64,000 nt of DNA from assembly GCA_903872075.1 (NCBI GenBank), contig CAIQJF010000071.1:62001-126000 (forward strand), written 5' to 3'. The first letter of the stretch is position 1. Every line of letters starts with the position of its first letter. Shown here one piece after another: positions 1-7,970 of this stretch. Both the position numbers and the translations under genes were made by a program. This stretch comes from an uncultured Caulobacteraceae bacterium. Lineage in GTDB: Bacteria > Pseudomonadota > Alphaproteobacteria > Caulobacterales > Caulobacteraceae. Under the pieces are notes generated by a model. It made no database searches, was not told where the DNA came from, and saw nothing but the letters and a program-made list of their open reading frames with translations.

Positions 1-849
1 GGCATCGAACATGTGATGCAGCCCTACGCCTTTCAGGAAGGGTTCGGCGAGGATCCCGCGACCTTCTGCGCCCGCGCCGTGGACGCCATCGAACAACGCA
101 TCCTTGAGGTCGGTCCCGAGAACGTCGCCGCCTTCATTGGCGAGCCGGTGCAGGGCGCGGGGGGCGTGATTATTCCGCCCGACGGCTATTGGCCGGCAGT
201 GGAGGCCGTCTGCCGGAAATATGGCATTCTCCTGATCTGCGATGAGGTGATCTGCGGTTATGGCCGTCTTGGCCAGTGGTTCGGCTTCCAGCATTTCGGC
301 GTGAAGCCCGACCTGGTCAGCATGGCCAAGGGCCTGTCGTCGGGCTATCTGCCGATCTCCGCGGTCGGAGTCGCCGACCACATCGTCGAGACCCTTCGCG
401 AGAAGGGCGGCGACTTCGTGCACGGCTACACCTACTCCGGACATCCGACGTCGGCGGCCGTAGCTCTGAAGAACCTCGAAATCATGGAGCGCGAGGATCT
501 TGTGGGACGGGTGCGCGAGGACACCGGCCCCTATCTGGCCAAGGCCCTGGCCGGGCTTTCAGATCACCCCCTGGTGGGTCAGACTCGTTCTCTCGGGCTG
601 ATCGGCGCCGTGGAAATTGTCTCCGAAAAGGGGACGAACCAGCGCTTCTCCGGCGCGCCGGGCAAGGCGGGGCCCATCGTGCGGGATCTCTGCATCGAAA
701 ACGGCCTGATGGTCCGGGCGGTGCGCGACACGGTGGTGATGAGCCCGCCGCTAATCATCAGCCGCGATCAGATCGATCAGCTCGTGGGGATCATCCGCAA
801 GGCGCTCGACGCCGCCGCGCCTGTGCTGAGGGTGCGCTTTCCGGGCTAG
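1..849 (+). CDS. Class III (omega) aminotransferase, 5' end outside the window
   Basis: The open frame runs in from base 1 without a start, so this is the C-terminal part (about 282 residues) of a PLP-dependent class III aminotransferase that normally has about 450 residues. The PLP-binding region is clear: the aspartate motif LLICDEVICGYGRLG and, downstream, the Schiff-base lysine in MAKGLSSGYLP. HGYTYSGHPTSAA and the C-terminal VMSPPLIIS are also typical of the polyamine/beta-alanine transaminase branch. It lies next to gamma-glutamylpolyamine genes and resembles the second transaminase at 10440-11759, so a role in transamination of putrescine or a derived amine is inferred. The exact substrate cannot be read from the sequence. 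Confidence 0.9.
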   Translation, partial: GIEHVMQPYAFQEGFGEDPATFCARAVDAIEQRILEVGPENVAAFIGEPVQGAGGVIIPPDGYWPAVEAVCRKYGILLICDEVICGYGRLGQWFGFQHFGVKPDLVSMAKGLSSGYLPISAVGVADHIVETLREKGGDFVHGYTYSGHPTSAAVALKNLEIMEREDLVGRVREDTGPYLAKALAGLSDHPLVGQTRSLGLIGAVEIVSEKGTNQRFSGAPGKAGPIVRDLCIENGLMVRAVRDTVVMSPPLIISRDQIDQLVGIIRKALDAAAPVLRVRFPG

Positions 850-865
850 GACGGAAACCGGAGGC

Positions 866-1552
866 TCACGCCAGGCCGTTACGGCCGATCAGGCTCATGC
901 CGTCGTTGATGTCGGTGGCGATGGCCTGACGAAGAGCGTCCGAATTTCCGGCCGCGATGGCCGCAAGCGCATTGCGGTGCTGGTCGGCGAAGATGCGTTC
1001 GGGGTGTTGAGTGTACACCGAACGCATGTAGGGGCCGAACTGCAGCCAGAGCGTCTCGATCAGGCGATTGAGGATGTCCCGCCCGCCGGAGCGGTAGAGC
1101 GCGAAGTGGAACGCCGCATTGAGCTCGGTGTACCCCTGCATGTCGTCCGCGGCGATGGCACGGTCCAGGTCGCTGTCGATCCTGCGCAGCCTCTCCAGGC
1201 CGGCCGCATTGATGTGTGGCATAGCCGTCACCGCGGCCTCCGGCTCCAGGGTCAGCCGGCACTTTAACAGGTCGTCGAAACGCGCCGCGGTCATCGGCGG
1301 AACCTCGATCCGCCGCTTGGAGCGGATCAGCAGGGCGCCTTCGGCCGACAGCCGGCTGAGGGCGTCGCGCACAGGCATCTGGCTTACGCCGAGTTCGCCG
1401 GCGAGGGTGCGGGTGGAGAGGCCATCGCCGGGCGCGATGATGCCGGTGATCAGGCGCCGCCGCAGTTCTTCATAGATGCTGGTGTGAAGCAGCGGTCCGG
1501 CATCGCTGGCCGCATCAGCGGTTTCGGCTGCCGTCTCGATGGTGTCGCTCAT
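866..1552 (-). CDS. GntR-family regulator, FCD (FadR-like) subfamily
   Basis: This 228-residue protein has an N-terminal winged helix (YEELRRRLITGIIAPGDGLS, then TLAGELGVSQMPVRDALSRL) followed by an all-helical FCD ligand domain with the expected R-x-x-L-E and metal-type histidines (AAFHFALYRSGG). FCD regulators are usually repressors that respond to small organic acids or amines. It is transcribed divergently from the gamma-glutamylpolyamine synthetase at 1706, with about 150 bases between them, so it is the likely local regulator of the polyamine genes. ATG at 1552 was chosen; an in-frame GTG at 1561 would add three residues, and neither has a strong ribosome-binding site. Effector unknown. 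Confidence 0.88.
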   Translation of the reverse strand: MSDTIETAAETADAASDAGPLLHTSIYEELRRRLITGIIAPGDGLSTRTLAGELGVSQMPVRDALSRLSAEGALLIRSKRRIEVPPMTAARFDDLLKCRLTLEPEAAVTAMPHINAAGLERLRRIDSDLDRAIAADDMQGYTELNAAFHFALYRSGGRDILNRLIETLWLQFGPYMRSVYTQHPERIFADQHRNALAAIAAGNSDALRQAIATDINDGMSLIGRNGLA

Positions 1553-1705
1553 CCTGTCCACTCTAGGGGCATGCGCCGTTCAAGCGGCGGCGTGAGACAT
1601 TATCGGGCCTTGGCGTGCGCGGCGCGTCTGCCGTGTCGCCGCCCATTGACGCAGGAGGTGGTCCGCGTGATCGTGCGTCGGCAAGCTGTGATCGCAGGAG
1701 CGGCA

Positions 1706-3052
1706 ATGGACGAACTGACGCAGTGGGTCAAGGATAACGCCATCGCCGAGGTCGAGTGCCTCATCCCCGACCTGAACGGGGTTCTGCGGGGCAAGGTCCT
1801 TCCCGCCGCGAAGATGCTTCAGTCGTCCCGCGACGGCGCGCTGCGGCTGCCGAGCAGCGTGTTCGCTGTCACCGTCACGGGTGAATACGCAGATGTTGAG
1901 GGGGACGACGAGGCTTTCTCCGACCCGGACATGGTGCTGAAGCCGGACGTCGCCACGGCGCGGATCGCGCCGGGGATGAAGACCCCCACAGCCTTCGTGT
2001 TCGCCGACGCCCATCACCCGGACGGCCGTCCCTGGGCGTCATCTCCGCGACATGTCCTGCGGGCCGTGCTCGATCTCTATCGGGATCGTGGTTGGCGCGC
2101 GGTCGTCGCGCCGGAACTGGAGTTCTACCTCACCGCGCTCAATCCGGATCCTGACCTCCCGCTGACCTCTCCCACCGGCCGGTCGGGCCGCGCGGAGACC
2201 TCGCCGCAGCCGTACGGCCTGGAGGCGATCACCGAGTACGAGGATCTGATCGACGATATCTACGAATATTCCGAGATCGCGGGACTGGACGTGGACACCA
2301 TGATCCATGAGTCCGGCGCCGCTCAGCTTGAGGTCAATTTCATCCACGGCGACGCCATCACGCTGGCCGATCAGGTTCTGGTCTTCAAGCGCATCGTCCG
2401 GCAGGTTGCCCTCAACCATGGCGTGTACGGAACGTTCATGGCCAAGCCCATGGAGCATCAGCCCGGCAGCGCCATGCATCTGCATATCTCGGTCGTGGAC
2501 GCGACGACGGGGGTCAATCTCTTCGCCGAAGCCTCAGGCGAGGACACGGTGATGTTCCGGCGATACATCGGCGGGCTGCAGACCTATCTGCCGCGGGTCG
2601 CGCCGCTATTCGCGCCGAACGTCAATTCGTTTCGCCGCATGCGGCCGAGCCACAGTGCGCCGATCAATGTGCAATGGGGCCGGGACAATCGATCCTGCGG
2701 CCTGAGGGTGCCACTCTCCAACATCGAGAACCGGCGTATCGAGAACCGCCTGCCCGGCGCCGACGCCAATCCCTATCTGGCCATGGCCGCAGCGCTGATC
2801 TGCGGCTATCTCGGCGTCTCGGAGGCGATCGAACCCACGGCGCCGGAGGGCGGCAACGCGTATCACCACGCACGGACGCTGCCCAAGACGCTCGAGGAAG
2901 CTATGGAGCGATTCAGCGCCTGCGCCCCGGTCCGAGCTGTTCTGGGCGAGCCGTTTTTCCGTAGCTTCGCCGCCATCAAGGAGGCTGAACTCGAGGCCTA
3001 TCGCGGTGTGATCAGCTCGTGGGAGCGCGACCACCTTCTCCTGAAGGTCTGA
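1706..3052 (+). CDS. puuA: Glutamine-synthetase family enzyme, gamma-glutamylputrescine synthetase-like
   Basis: The product has 448 residues and covers the full glutamine-synthetase fold: N-terminal beta-grasp (ECLIPDLNGVLRGKVLP, residues about 17-33) and a catalytic domain with the metal-binding E-x-E in VVAPELEFYL (E137, E139), ESGAAQLEVNF, GSAMHLHIS and the C-terminal ENRLPGADANPYLA. PuuA-type members ligate glutamate to putrescine or another amine using ATP. The role is inferred from the neighbours: a GntR regulator upstream, a PuuB-like oxidase starting 2 bases after the stop, and a spermidine dehydrogenase next. ATG at 1706 is preceded by CAGGAG at 1695-1700 and fits the family N-terminus; longer in-frame starts lie upstream of this site and are unlikely. 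Substrate specificity between polyamines is not visible. Confidence 0.88.
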   Translation: MDELTQWVKDNAIAEVECLIPDLNGVLRGKVLPAAKMLQSSRDGALRLPSSVFAVTVTGEYADVEGDDEAFSDPDMVLKPDVATARIAPGMKTPTAFVFADAHHPDGRPWASSPRHVLRAVLDLYRDRGWRAVVAPELEFYLTALNPDPDLPLTSPTGRSGRAETSPQPYGLEAITEYEDLIDDIYEYSEIAGLDVDTMIHESGAAQLEVNFIHGDAITLADQVLVFKRIVRQVALNHGVYGTFMAKPMEHQPGSAMHLHISVVDATTGVNLFAEASGEDTVMFRRYIGGLQTYLPRVAPLFAPNVNSFRRMRPSHSAPINVQWGRDNRSCGLRVPLSNIENRRIENRLPGADANPYLAMAAALICGYLGVSEAIEPTAPEGGNAYHHARTLPKTLEEAMERFSACAPVRAVLGEPFFRSFAAIKEAELEAYRGVISSWERDHLLLKV

Positions 3053-3054
3053 TC

Positions 3055-4335
3055 GTGGGTTTCAACGACAGCCTGGCCATGGCCTCGTCCTACTATGCGG
3101 CGACGGCCAATCCATGGACGGAAAGTCCGCCGCTGGTTGGCGACGTCGACGCCGACCTGGTGGTGGTGGGTGGCGGCTGCACCGGCCTTTCGGCAGCGCT
3201 GCATGCGGCCGAGGCCGGCCTGTCGGTCATTCTGCTAGAGGGCGGCAGAGTGGGGTGGGGCGCCTCCGGACGCAATGGCGGCCAGATGATCCCGGGACTT
3301 CGGAAGGGCGCGGCTGAACTGGTGGCAAAACTCGGTGCAGAGCGCGCACTAGCCCTGCTGCATCTGGCCTTTGAGGCGCGCGATCTGGTCACAGGCCTGA
3401 TCGGCCGCCATGACATTGCCTGCGACCTGAAGACGACGGGCCACCTGCAGGGCGCGGCGAAGTCGCGCGATATGGGTTGGATGGCGGCCGAGGTTGAGTG
3501 CCTCTCCACGACGATTGGCTATCCTCATGTCACCCTGCTGTCCGCCGCCGAGGCCCGTGATCAGGTCGCAACACCTTATCACGGGGGCATCCTTGATCGG
3601 GCGGGCGGGCACATGCATCCGCTGAACTACACCCTCGGCCTGGCCGCGGCGGCCAGGGCGGCGGGGGTGAGGATTCACGAAGTCTCGCCGGCCTTGGCCT
3701 TGACCCGGGGGCATCACGTGCAGGTGGCGACGGCGCGCGGCCGGGTACGCGCGAGACATGTCATTCTGGCCGGCGACGCCCTGCTTGAAGGCCTGTTCGG
3801 ACGGGTCAATCGGCGGATCATGCCGGTGGCCAACTATCTGGCCGCCACCGCGCCGCTGACCGATCCGTCGGCCATGATCCCGCACGATGTCGCGGTCTCC
3901 GACAGCCGCTTCGTGGTCAACTACTACCGCCTCAGCGCCGACGGACGACTGATCTTCGGCGGCGGCGAGCGCTACACGCCGGATCCGCCGCGTGACATGG
4001 CCGCCTTCGTCCGCGGTCACATGGAGGCGGTGTTCCCGCAGATCCGCGGGATCGCCATCGACCACGCCTGGGGTGGGCTGGTGTCGGTCACGCGTACCCG
4101 GCTTCCCCACGTCGGCCGCCAGGGCGAGGTGCTTTGGGCGCACGGCTATTCCGGGCTCGGCGTCATATTGTCCACGCTGGCGGGAAAGCTGCTCGTTGAG
4201 GAGATCCTCGGGTCCTCGGAGCGTTTCGAGCGCTTCGCCGGCCTTGAACCTCCGCCTTTTCCAGGCGGAGTGGCCCTGCGCGGACCGCTGCATGTGCTCG
4301 GGATGCTCTGGTTCGCGCTTCGAGACCGCCTCTGA
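3055..4335 (+). CDS. puuB: FAD-dependent amine oxidoreductase, gamma-glutamylputrescine oxidase-like
   Basis: About 426 residues of the D-amino-acid-oxidase (DAO) fold. The FAD-binding Rossmann motif DADLVVVGGGCTGLSAALH lies near residue 35, GGRVGWGASGRNGGQMIPGL is the typical second flavin contact, and the C-terminus has LPHVGRQGEVLWAHGYSGLG. This pattern matches PuuB/OrdL proteins that oxidise gamma-glutamylputrescine to the aldehyde. GTG at 3055 lies 2 bases after the stop of the synthetase gene, implying translational coupling; ATG at 3079 is an alternative start. It probably acts in the cytoplasm on the product of the preceding enzyme. The aldehyde dehydrogenase and hydrolase (PuuC, PuuD) expected to finish the pathway are not in this window. 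Confidence 0.85.
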   Translation: MGFNDSLAMASSYYAATANPWTESPPLVGDVDADLVVVGGGCTGLSAALHAAEAGLSVILLEGGRVGWGASGRNGGQMIPGLRKGAAELVAKLGAERALALLHLAFEARDLVTGLIGRHDIACDLKTTGHLQGAAKSRDMGWMAAEVECLSTTIGYPHVTLLSAAEARDQVATPYHGGILDRAGGHMHPLNYTLGLAAAARAAGVRIHEVSPALALTRGHHVQVATARGRVRARHVILAGDALLEGLFGRVNRRIMPVANYLAATAPLTDPSAMIPHDVAVSDSRFVVNYYRLSADGRLIFGGGERYTPDPPRDMAAFVRGHMEAVFPQIRGIAIDHAWGGLVSVTRTRLPHVGRQGEVLWAHGYSGLGVILSTLAGKLLVEEILGSSERFERFAGLEPPPFPGGVALRGPLHVLGMLWFALRDRL

Positions 4336-4346
4336 CGGAGATTCCC

Positions 4347-6284
4347 ATGGCCCGCAAATTTTCCGCCCGCGACAAGGCCCTCGGCCTCGACACGTCGATC
4401 GACCGCAGGGACTTTCTCAACGGTGTCGCCGTGGCGATCGGCGCGATTGGCGCCGGTCTCGCCCCGCCCGCCCTGGCCGCCGCCGAATCCTGGCCGCAAG
4501 ATGCGCCCGGCTACTATCCGCCCCTTCGTTACGGCCTGCGCGGCAGCCACGCGGGATCATTCGAGAATGCCCACCATCTGAAGGATGGCGATTTCTGGGC
4601 CTCAGGGACCGGGCTGGTCGACACTGGGGAGGCGTACGACCTGGTGATTGTCGGTGGGGGAATCAGCGGCCTGTCCGCTGCGAAGTTCTATCGGGAGGCC
4701 CGGCCGGATGCGCGCATCCTGATCCTCGACAATCACGACGACTTCGGCGGTCACGCCAAGCGCAACGAGTTTCATCTCGACGGCAAGCTCCACCTAATGA
4801 ACGGCGGCACCCTCGAGATCGACAGTCCGCGGCCCTACAGCGCCGTGGCGGACGGGCTCCTGCGGTCCCTGGGGATCGAGCCGGTCGCTCTGGCGGCGGC
4901 CTGCAATCGGGATGAGGTTTACACGGGGCTCGGGCGCGGTGTGTTCTTCGACAAGAAGACCTTCGGAGAGGATCGGCTGGTTGCCGGCGCGCCGGCAGGT
5001 CGCGGGGGCGGCGGGGGAACGTGGGAGACATTCGTCGCCAAGGCGCCGCTGCCGGACACCGCCCGCGCCGACATCGTGCGCATCCAGACCGGGGCCATGG
5101 ACTATCTGCCGGGACTGTCATCCACCGAGAAGAAGGACCGGCTGTCGCGGATGAGCTATCGCGACTTCCTGCTGAAGGTGGCGAAGGTTCATCCGCTGGC
5201 GGCCGCTTTCTATCAGTCCCACACGCAGGGCGAATGGGGAGTGGGGATCGACGCGGTCTCGGCGCTGGACGCGTGGGGGTTCGGCCTTCCCGGATTCAAA
5301 GGGCTCAACCTGGCCCCCGGCGCCGCGCCGCGCATGAGCTTCACGCCGGCCGGTTATGTGGAGGGCGGATCCTATGTGTTCCATTTCCCTGACGGCAATG
5401 CGTCCATTGCCCGGCTGCTGGTCCGGTCGCTTGTTCCCGGAGCTGTGCCCGGCTCCGACTGCCGTGACGTGGTCACCGCCGCGGTGGACTACAGCCGGTT
5501 GGACCGGCGCGAAAATGCCGTCAGGATCCGGTTGTCGAGCCTCTGCGTGCGCGCTCGCAACCTCGGTGATCCCGCCGCGTCGCAGGGCGTCGAAATCGCC
5601 TATGCGCGCGGCGACAAGGTGTTCCGGGTCAAGGCCGGGCGCTGCGTTCTCGCGTCCTGGAACATGATGATCCCCTATCTGTGTCCGGAGCTCCCGGAAC
5701 CGCAGAAGGCGGCGCTGCACAAGGTCGTGAAGACGCCTCTGGTCTACACGACCGTGGCGCTGGCCAACTGGCGCGCCTTCGAGCGCCTGGGCGTCCGTAA
5801 CATCACGGCCCCAGGAGGCTATCACACCTCGCTGGGTCTCAATCTACCGGTGGACATCGGCGGCTACGTCACAGAGCGATCCCCGGACAAGCCGATCCTG
5901 ATCCGGATGACCCGCACCCCGTGCAAGCCTGGGCTGCCGGAGTTCGATCAGAATCGGGCTGGGCGCGCGGAGCTGCTGTCCACGCCTTTCGAAACCTTTG
6001 AGCGCGAGATCCGCAGCCAACTCGGTCTGATTCTCGGGGACGGCGGCTTCGATCCGGCCCAGGATATCACAGGCATCACCGTCAATCGCTGGCCGCACGG
6101 CTATGCGCCGGAGTGGAACCCGCTCTGGGAAGAGCCCTTGCCACTGGAGGAGCAGCCCAATGTGATCGGCCGGGCGCGGTTCGGGCGCATTGCCATCGCC
6201 AATTCCGACGCCGGCGCCGCGGCCTACACCGACTGCGCGATCGACCAGGCGCATCGCGCGATCCAGGAGTTGCTGACCGCCTGA
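4347..6284 (+). CDS. Tat-exported FAD oxidoreductase, spermidine dehydrogenase-like
   Basis: This 645-residue protein starts with a twin-arginine signal (DRRDFLNGVAVAIGAIGAG) and a likely cleavage after PPALAAA, so it is expected to be folded with FAD in the cytoplasm and exported to the periplasm. The Rossmann motif DLVIVGGGISGLSAAKFYR follows near residue 93, with FGGHAKRNEF as the next FAD contact. The size and the N-terminal layout match spermidine dehydrogenase (SpdH), which cleaves spermidine to an aminoaldehyde and a diamine. It is 11 bases after the oxidase gene and on the same strand. A periplasmic polyamine-cleaving step feeding the cytoplasmic gamma-glutamyl pathway is therefore inferred. 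Other flavin amine oxidases remain possible. Confidence 0.82.
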   Translation: MARKFSARDKALGLDTSIDRRDFLNGVAVAIGAIGAGLAPPALAAAESWPQDAPGYYPPLRYGLRGSHAGSFENAHHLKDGDFWASGTGLVDTGEAYDLVIVGGGISGLSAAKFYREARPDARILILDNHDDFGGHAKRNEFHLDGKLHLMNGGTLEIDSPRPYSAVADGLLRSLGIEPVALAAACNRDEVYTGLGRGVFFDKKTFGEDRLVAGAPAGRGGGGGTWETFVAKAPLPDTARADIVRIQTGAMDYLPGLSSTEKKDRLSRMSYRDFLLKVAKVHPLAAAFYQSHTQGEWGVGIDAVSALDAWGFGLPGFKGLNLAPGAAPRMSFTPAGYVEGGSYVFHFPDGNASIARLLVRSLVPGAVPGSDCRDVVTAAVDYSRLDRRENAVRIRLSSLCVRARNLGDPAASQGVEIAYARGDKVFRVKAGRCVLASWNMMIPYLCPELPEPQKAALHKVVKTPLVYTTVALANWRAFERLGVRNITAPGGYHTSLGLNLPVDIGGYVTERSPDKPILIRMTRTPCKPGLPEFDQNRAGRAELLSTPFETFEREIRSQLGLILGDGGFDPAQDITGITVNRWPHGYAPEWNPLWEEPLPLEEQPNVIGRARFGRIAIANSDAGAAAYTDCAIDQAHRAIQELLTA

Positions 6285-6500
6285 ATATTGTGTGACGCGT
6301 TACAGTTTTTCATTTGTATTGCCAACGATCACTTATGTGTCCGGTTTGTTGCGGAAATGGCGGACGCTTGACACCTTCCTGAGATCATGGTCCGCTCGTT
6401 CAACTGCCCGCGTTAGATGGTGTTAAGTCCATCGTGACGGGCCGAATAGAGCGTTAGGGAGCTGGGTCGGCGTTCGAGCGCGACCGCGTACTTTGTATGT

Positions 6501-7601
6501 TTATGTACAGGTGTCAAAACAACCGTTGACCGGCGAAAATTCGACTGGCGACGGACTAGGGAGGGTGCGCATGTCCAAGACCCAGCTTCGCTGCGGGGTG
6601 TCGCTTGCTGTTTTTGCAGGTGCGGTATTCACATAGGGCGCCAGCATGCAGGTCACCGTGGGCAAATAGCGCTGCTGACCGGCCAGGAACTGGAAGAATT
6701 CCGGCGTGGGCCGGTCGTCCGCATCGGTGAAGATGTTGCGTCCGGTCGCGGCCGAGAGGATCGACTGGTGAATGTGCATGGCCGAGCCGGGCTCATGGGC
6801 GATCGGCTTGGCCATGAAGGTGGCGTAGATGTCGTGGGCGAGGGCGGCCTCCCGGATCGTGCGCTTGAGCAGGAACACCTGGTCGGCCAGCCAGAGCGGA
6901 TCGCCATGCCGGAGGTTGATCTCCATCTGCGCCGCGCCCTCTTCATGGATGAGGGTGTCGACCTCAAGATCCTGCGCCTCGGCGTAGGCGTAGATGTCCT
7001 CAAAGATCGGATCGAACTCATTCACCGCCGAAATGGAATAGGACCGGCGGCCGGCCTCGGGTCTTCCGGACCGGCCGATAGGGGGTTCAAGGGGATAGTC
7101 GGGATCGGTGTTGCGCTTGACCAGATAGAACTCGATCTCCGGCGCGACGACCGGGACCCAACCCTGTTCCTGGTAGAGCGCCAGCACCCGCCGGAGCACC
7201 TGTCGCGGTGCGATCTCCATCGGTCGGCCGTCATGGTAGAAGGCGTCGTGGATCACCTGCGCCGTGGGGTCCCGGGCCCAGGGCGCCAGACAAAGGGTCG
7301 AGAAATCCGGCCGGAGTTCGATGTCGCCGTCGGAGGGATCGAAGCGGAATTCCGCAGTTTCGTCGGGATATTCTCCGGAAATTGTCTGCATGAAGATGGA
7401 CGAGGGCAGGGCCATGGCCGTGTCGTCGAAGAACTTCGACGAGGGCATGATTTTGCCCCGCGCCACGCCGGCGAGGTCCGGCACGAGACATTCGATTTCG
7501 GTTACGCCACGGGCGGCGGCCCATTTGCGCGCCTGGGCGGCGTCGCGGATCGGCTGCGGGAGGGCGGCGGTCTTGGCGGTAGGTTTGGATTTCTTGGACA
7601 T
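6501..7601 (-). pseudogene. Glutamine-synthetase family (PuuA-like) gene, 3' truncated
   Basis: The first about 340 residues are clearly a second gamma-glutamylpolyamine synthetase paralogue: ECLVPDLAGVARGKIMPSS, the metal-binding VVAPEIEFYL, EEGAAQMEINLRHGD and GSAMHIHQSIL align with the 1706 gene throughout. Homology stops abruptly after CMLAPYVN. The intact paralogue continues with the arginine-rich ATP/ammonia-site segment and the ENRLPGADANPY block, whereas this frame runs for about 28 unrelated residues to a stop. About 100 C-terminal residues that include active-site elements are missing, so the product is very unlikely to be an active ligase. The foreign tail is antisense to the exported-protein remnant at 6571-6636, marking a recombination junction. 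Confidence 0.85.
6571..6636 (+). pseudogene. 5' remnant of an exported-protein gene, probably a TonB receptor
   Basis: A 21-codon frame starts with ATG after a good ribosome-binding site (GGGAGGG, ending about 5 bases upstream). It encodes a typical signal-peptide beginning: basic MSKTQLRC, then hydrophobic GVSLAVFAGAVF. It then runs into TAG exactly where the sequence becomes homologous, on the other strand, to glutamine synthetase. The simplest reading is that the first 55-60 bases of a lost gene have been joined to the broken 3' end of the synthetase gene at about 6625-6632. TonB-dependent receptors of this group often begin like this, and one lies just downstream, but the family of the lost gene is a guess. 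Confidence 0.5.
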
Positions 7602-7916
7602 TGGGGACTCGGGTGGTGTTCGGATGCGGGCGAGGGAGACGGGGAGGTCTCGGCTAGTCGTCCGGCGCGCCGACGGGCCCGCCCCGCGCGATTCCCGCCA
7701 AAGTCGGGAAGCGGCAGGCAGCTCCAGGTCCGGGATGTCCGCAGGGGGTCATGCAGCGGCGGGGCGCGAGTGCTCCGCCAGGACGCCTTTTTGAGTTAGC
7801 CCAAGGTCCTACCATAGCCTGAGGGCGAAATGGGCGCCAGCCAGCCTGGGCGCATTGGCGCCCGGTATGTGATCACACTGTCTTGACGGGTCTGCGTCCG
7901 AGGAGGACGGTCCGGT
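7602..7916. other. Intergenic region between the truncated synthetase and the TonB receptor
   Basis: This stretch of about 315 bases holds no credible gene on either strand. It contains a spaced inverted repeat (GGGCGCC at 7832-7838 and GGCGCCC at 7857-7863), a perfect 10-base palindrome at 7868-7877, a TTGACGG resembling a -35 box at 7883-7889, and a strong ribosome-binding site AGGAGG at 7901-7906. No -10 element of the expected alphaproteobacterial form is visible at the right spacing, so the promoters of the two divergent genes cannot be placed with confidence. Confidence 0.6.
7868..7877. promoter_or_regulatory. Perfect 10-base palindrome upstream of the TonB receptor
   Basis: TGTGATCACA reads identically on both strands and lies about 40 bases before the first start codon of the receptor leader. 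It could be a binding site for a dimeric regulator. It resembles the two halves of a CRP/FNR-type site without the usual six-base spacer, so the protein is unknown and chance occurrence is possible. Confidence 0.3.
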
Positions 7917-7970
7917 ATGAAAACACAAACAATTTCGGGGGCTCGTTCAATGAACAGGTCGGTTGACTAG
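7917..7970 (+). CDS. 17-codon leader frame fused in phase to the TonB receptor by a TAG
   Basis: ATG at 7917 follows AGGAGG (7901-7906) by 10 bases, the best ribosome-binding site in this region. It encodes 17 residues beginning MKTQTISGARS, then stops with TAG at 7968-7970. The next codon, ATG 7971, is in the same frame and begins a hydrophobic signal segment. Either the leader is the original N-terminus of the receptor and the TAG is a recent nonsense mutation, or it is a real leader whose termination at TAGATG allows ribosomes to restart on the receptor. The sequence alone cannot decide. Confidence 0.45.
   Translation: MKTQTISGARSMNRSVD

Noticed and set aside
7883-7916. TTGACGG as a -35 promoter element for the receptor leader
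   Set aside because: No -10 element of the expected form is present at 16-18 bases before the start codon; the spacing would place the transcript start inside the leader.
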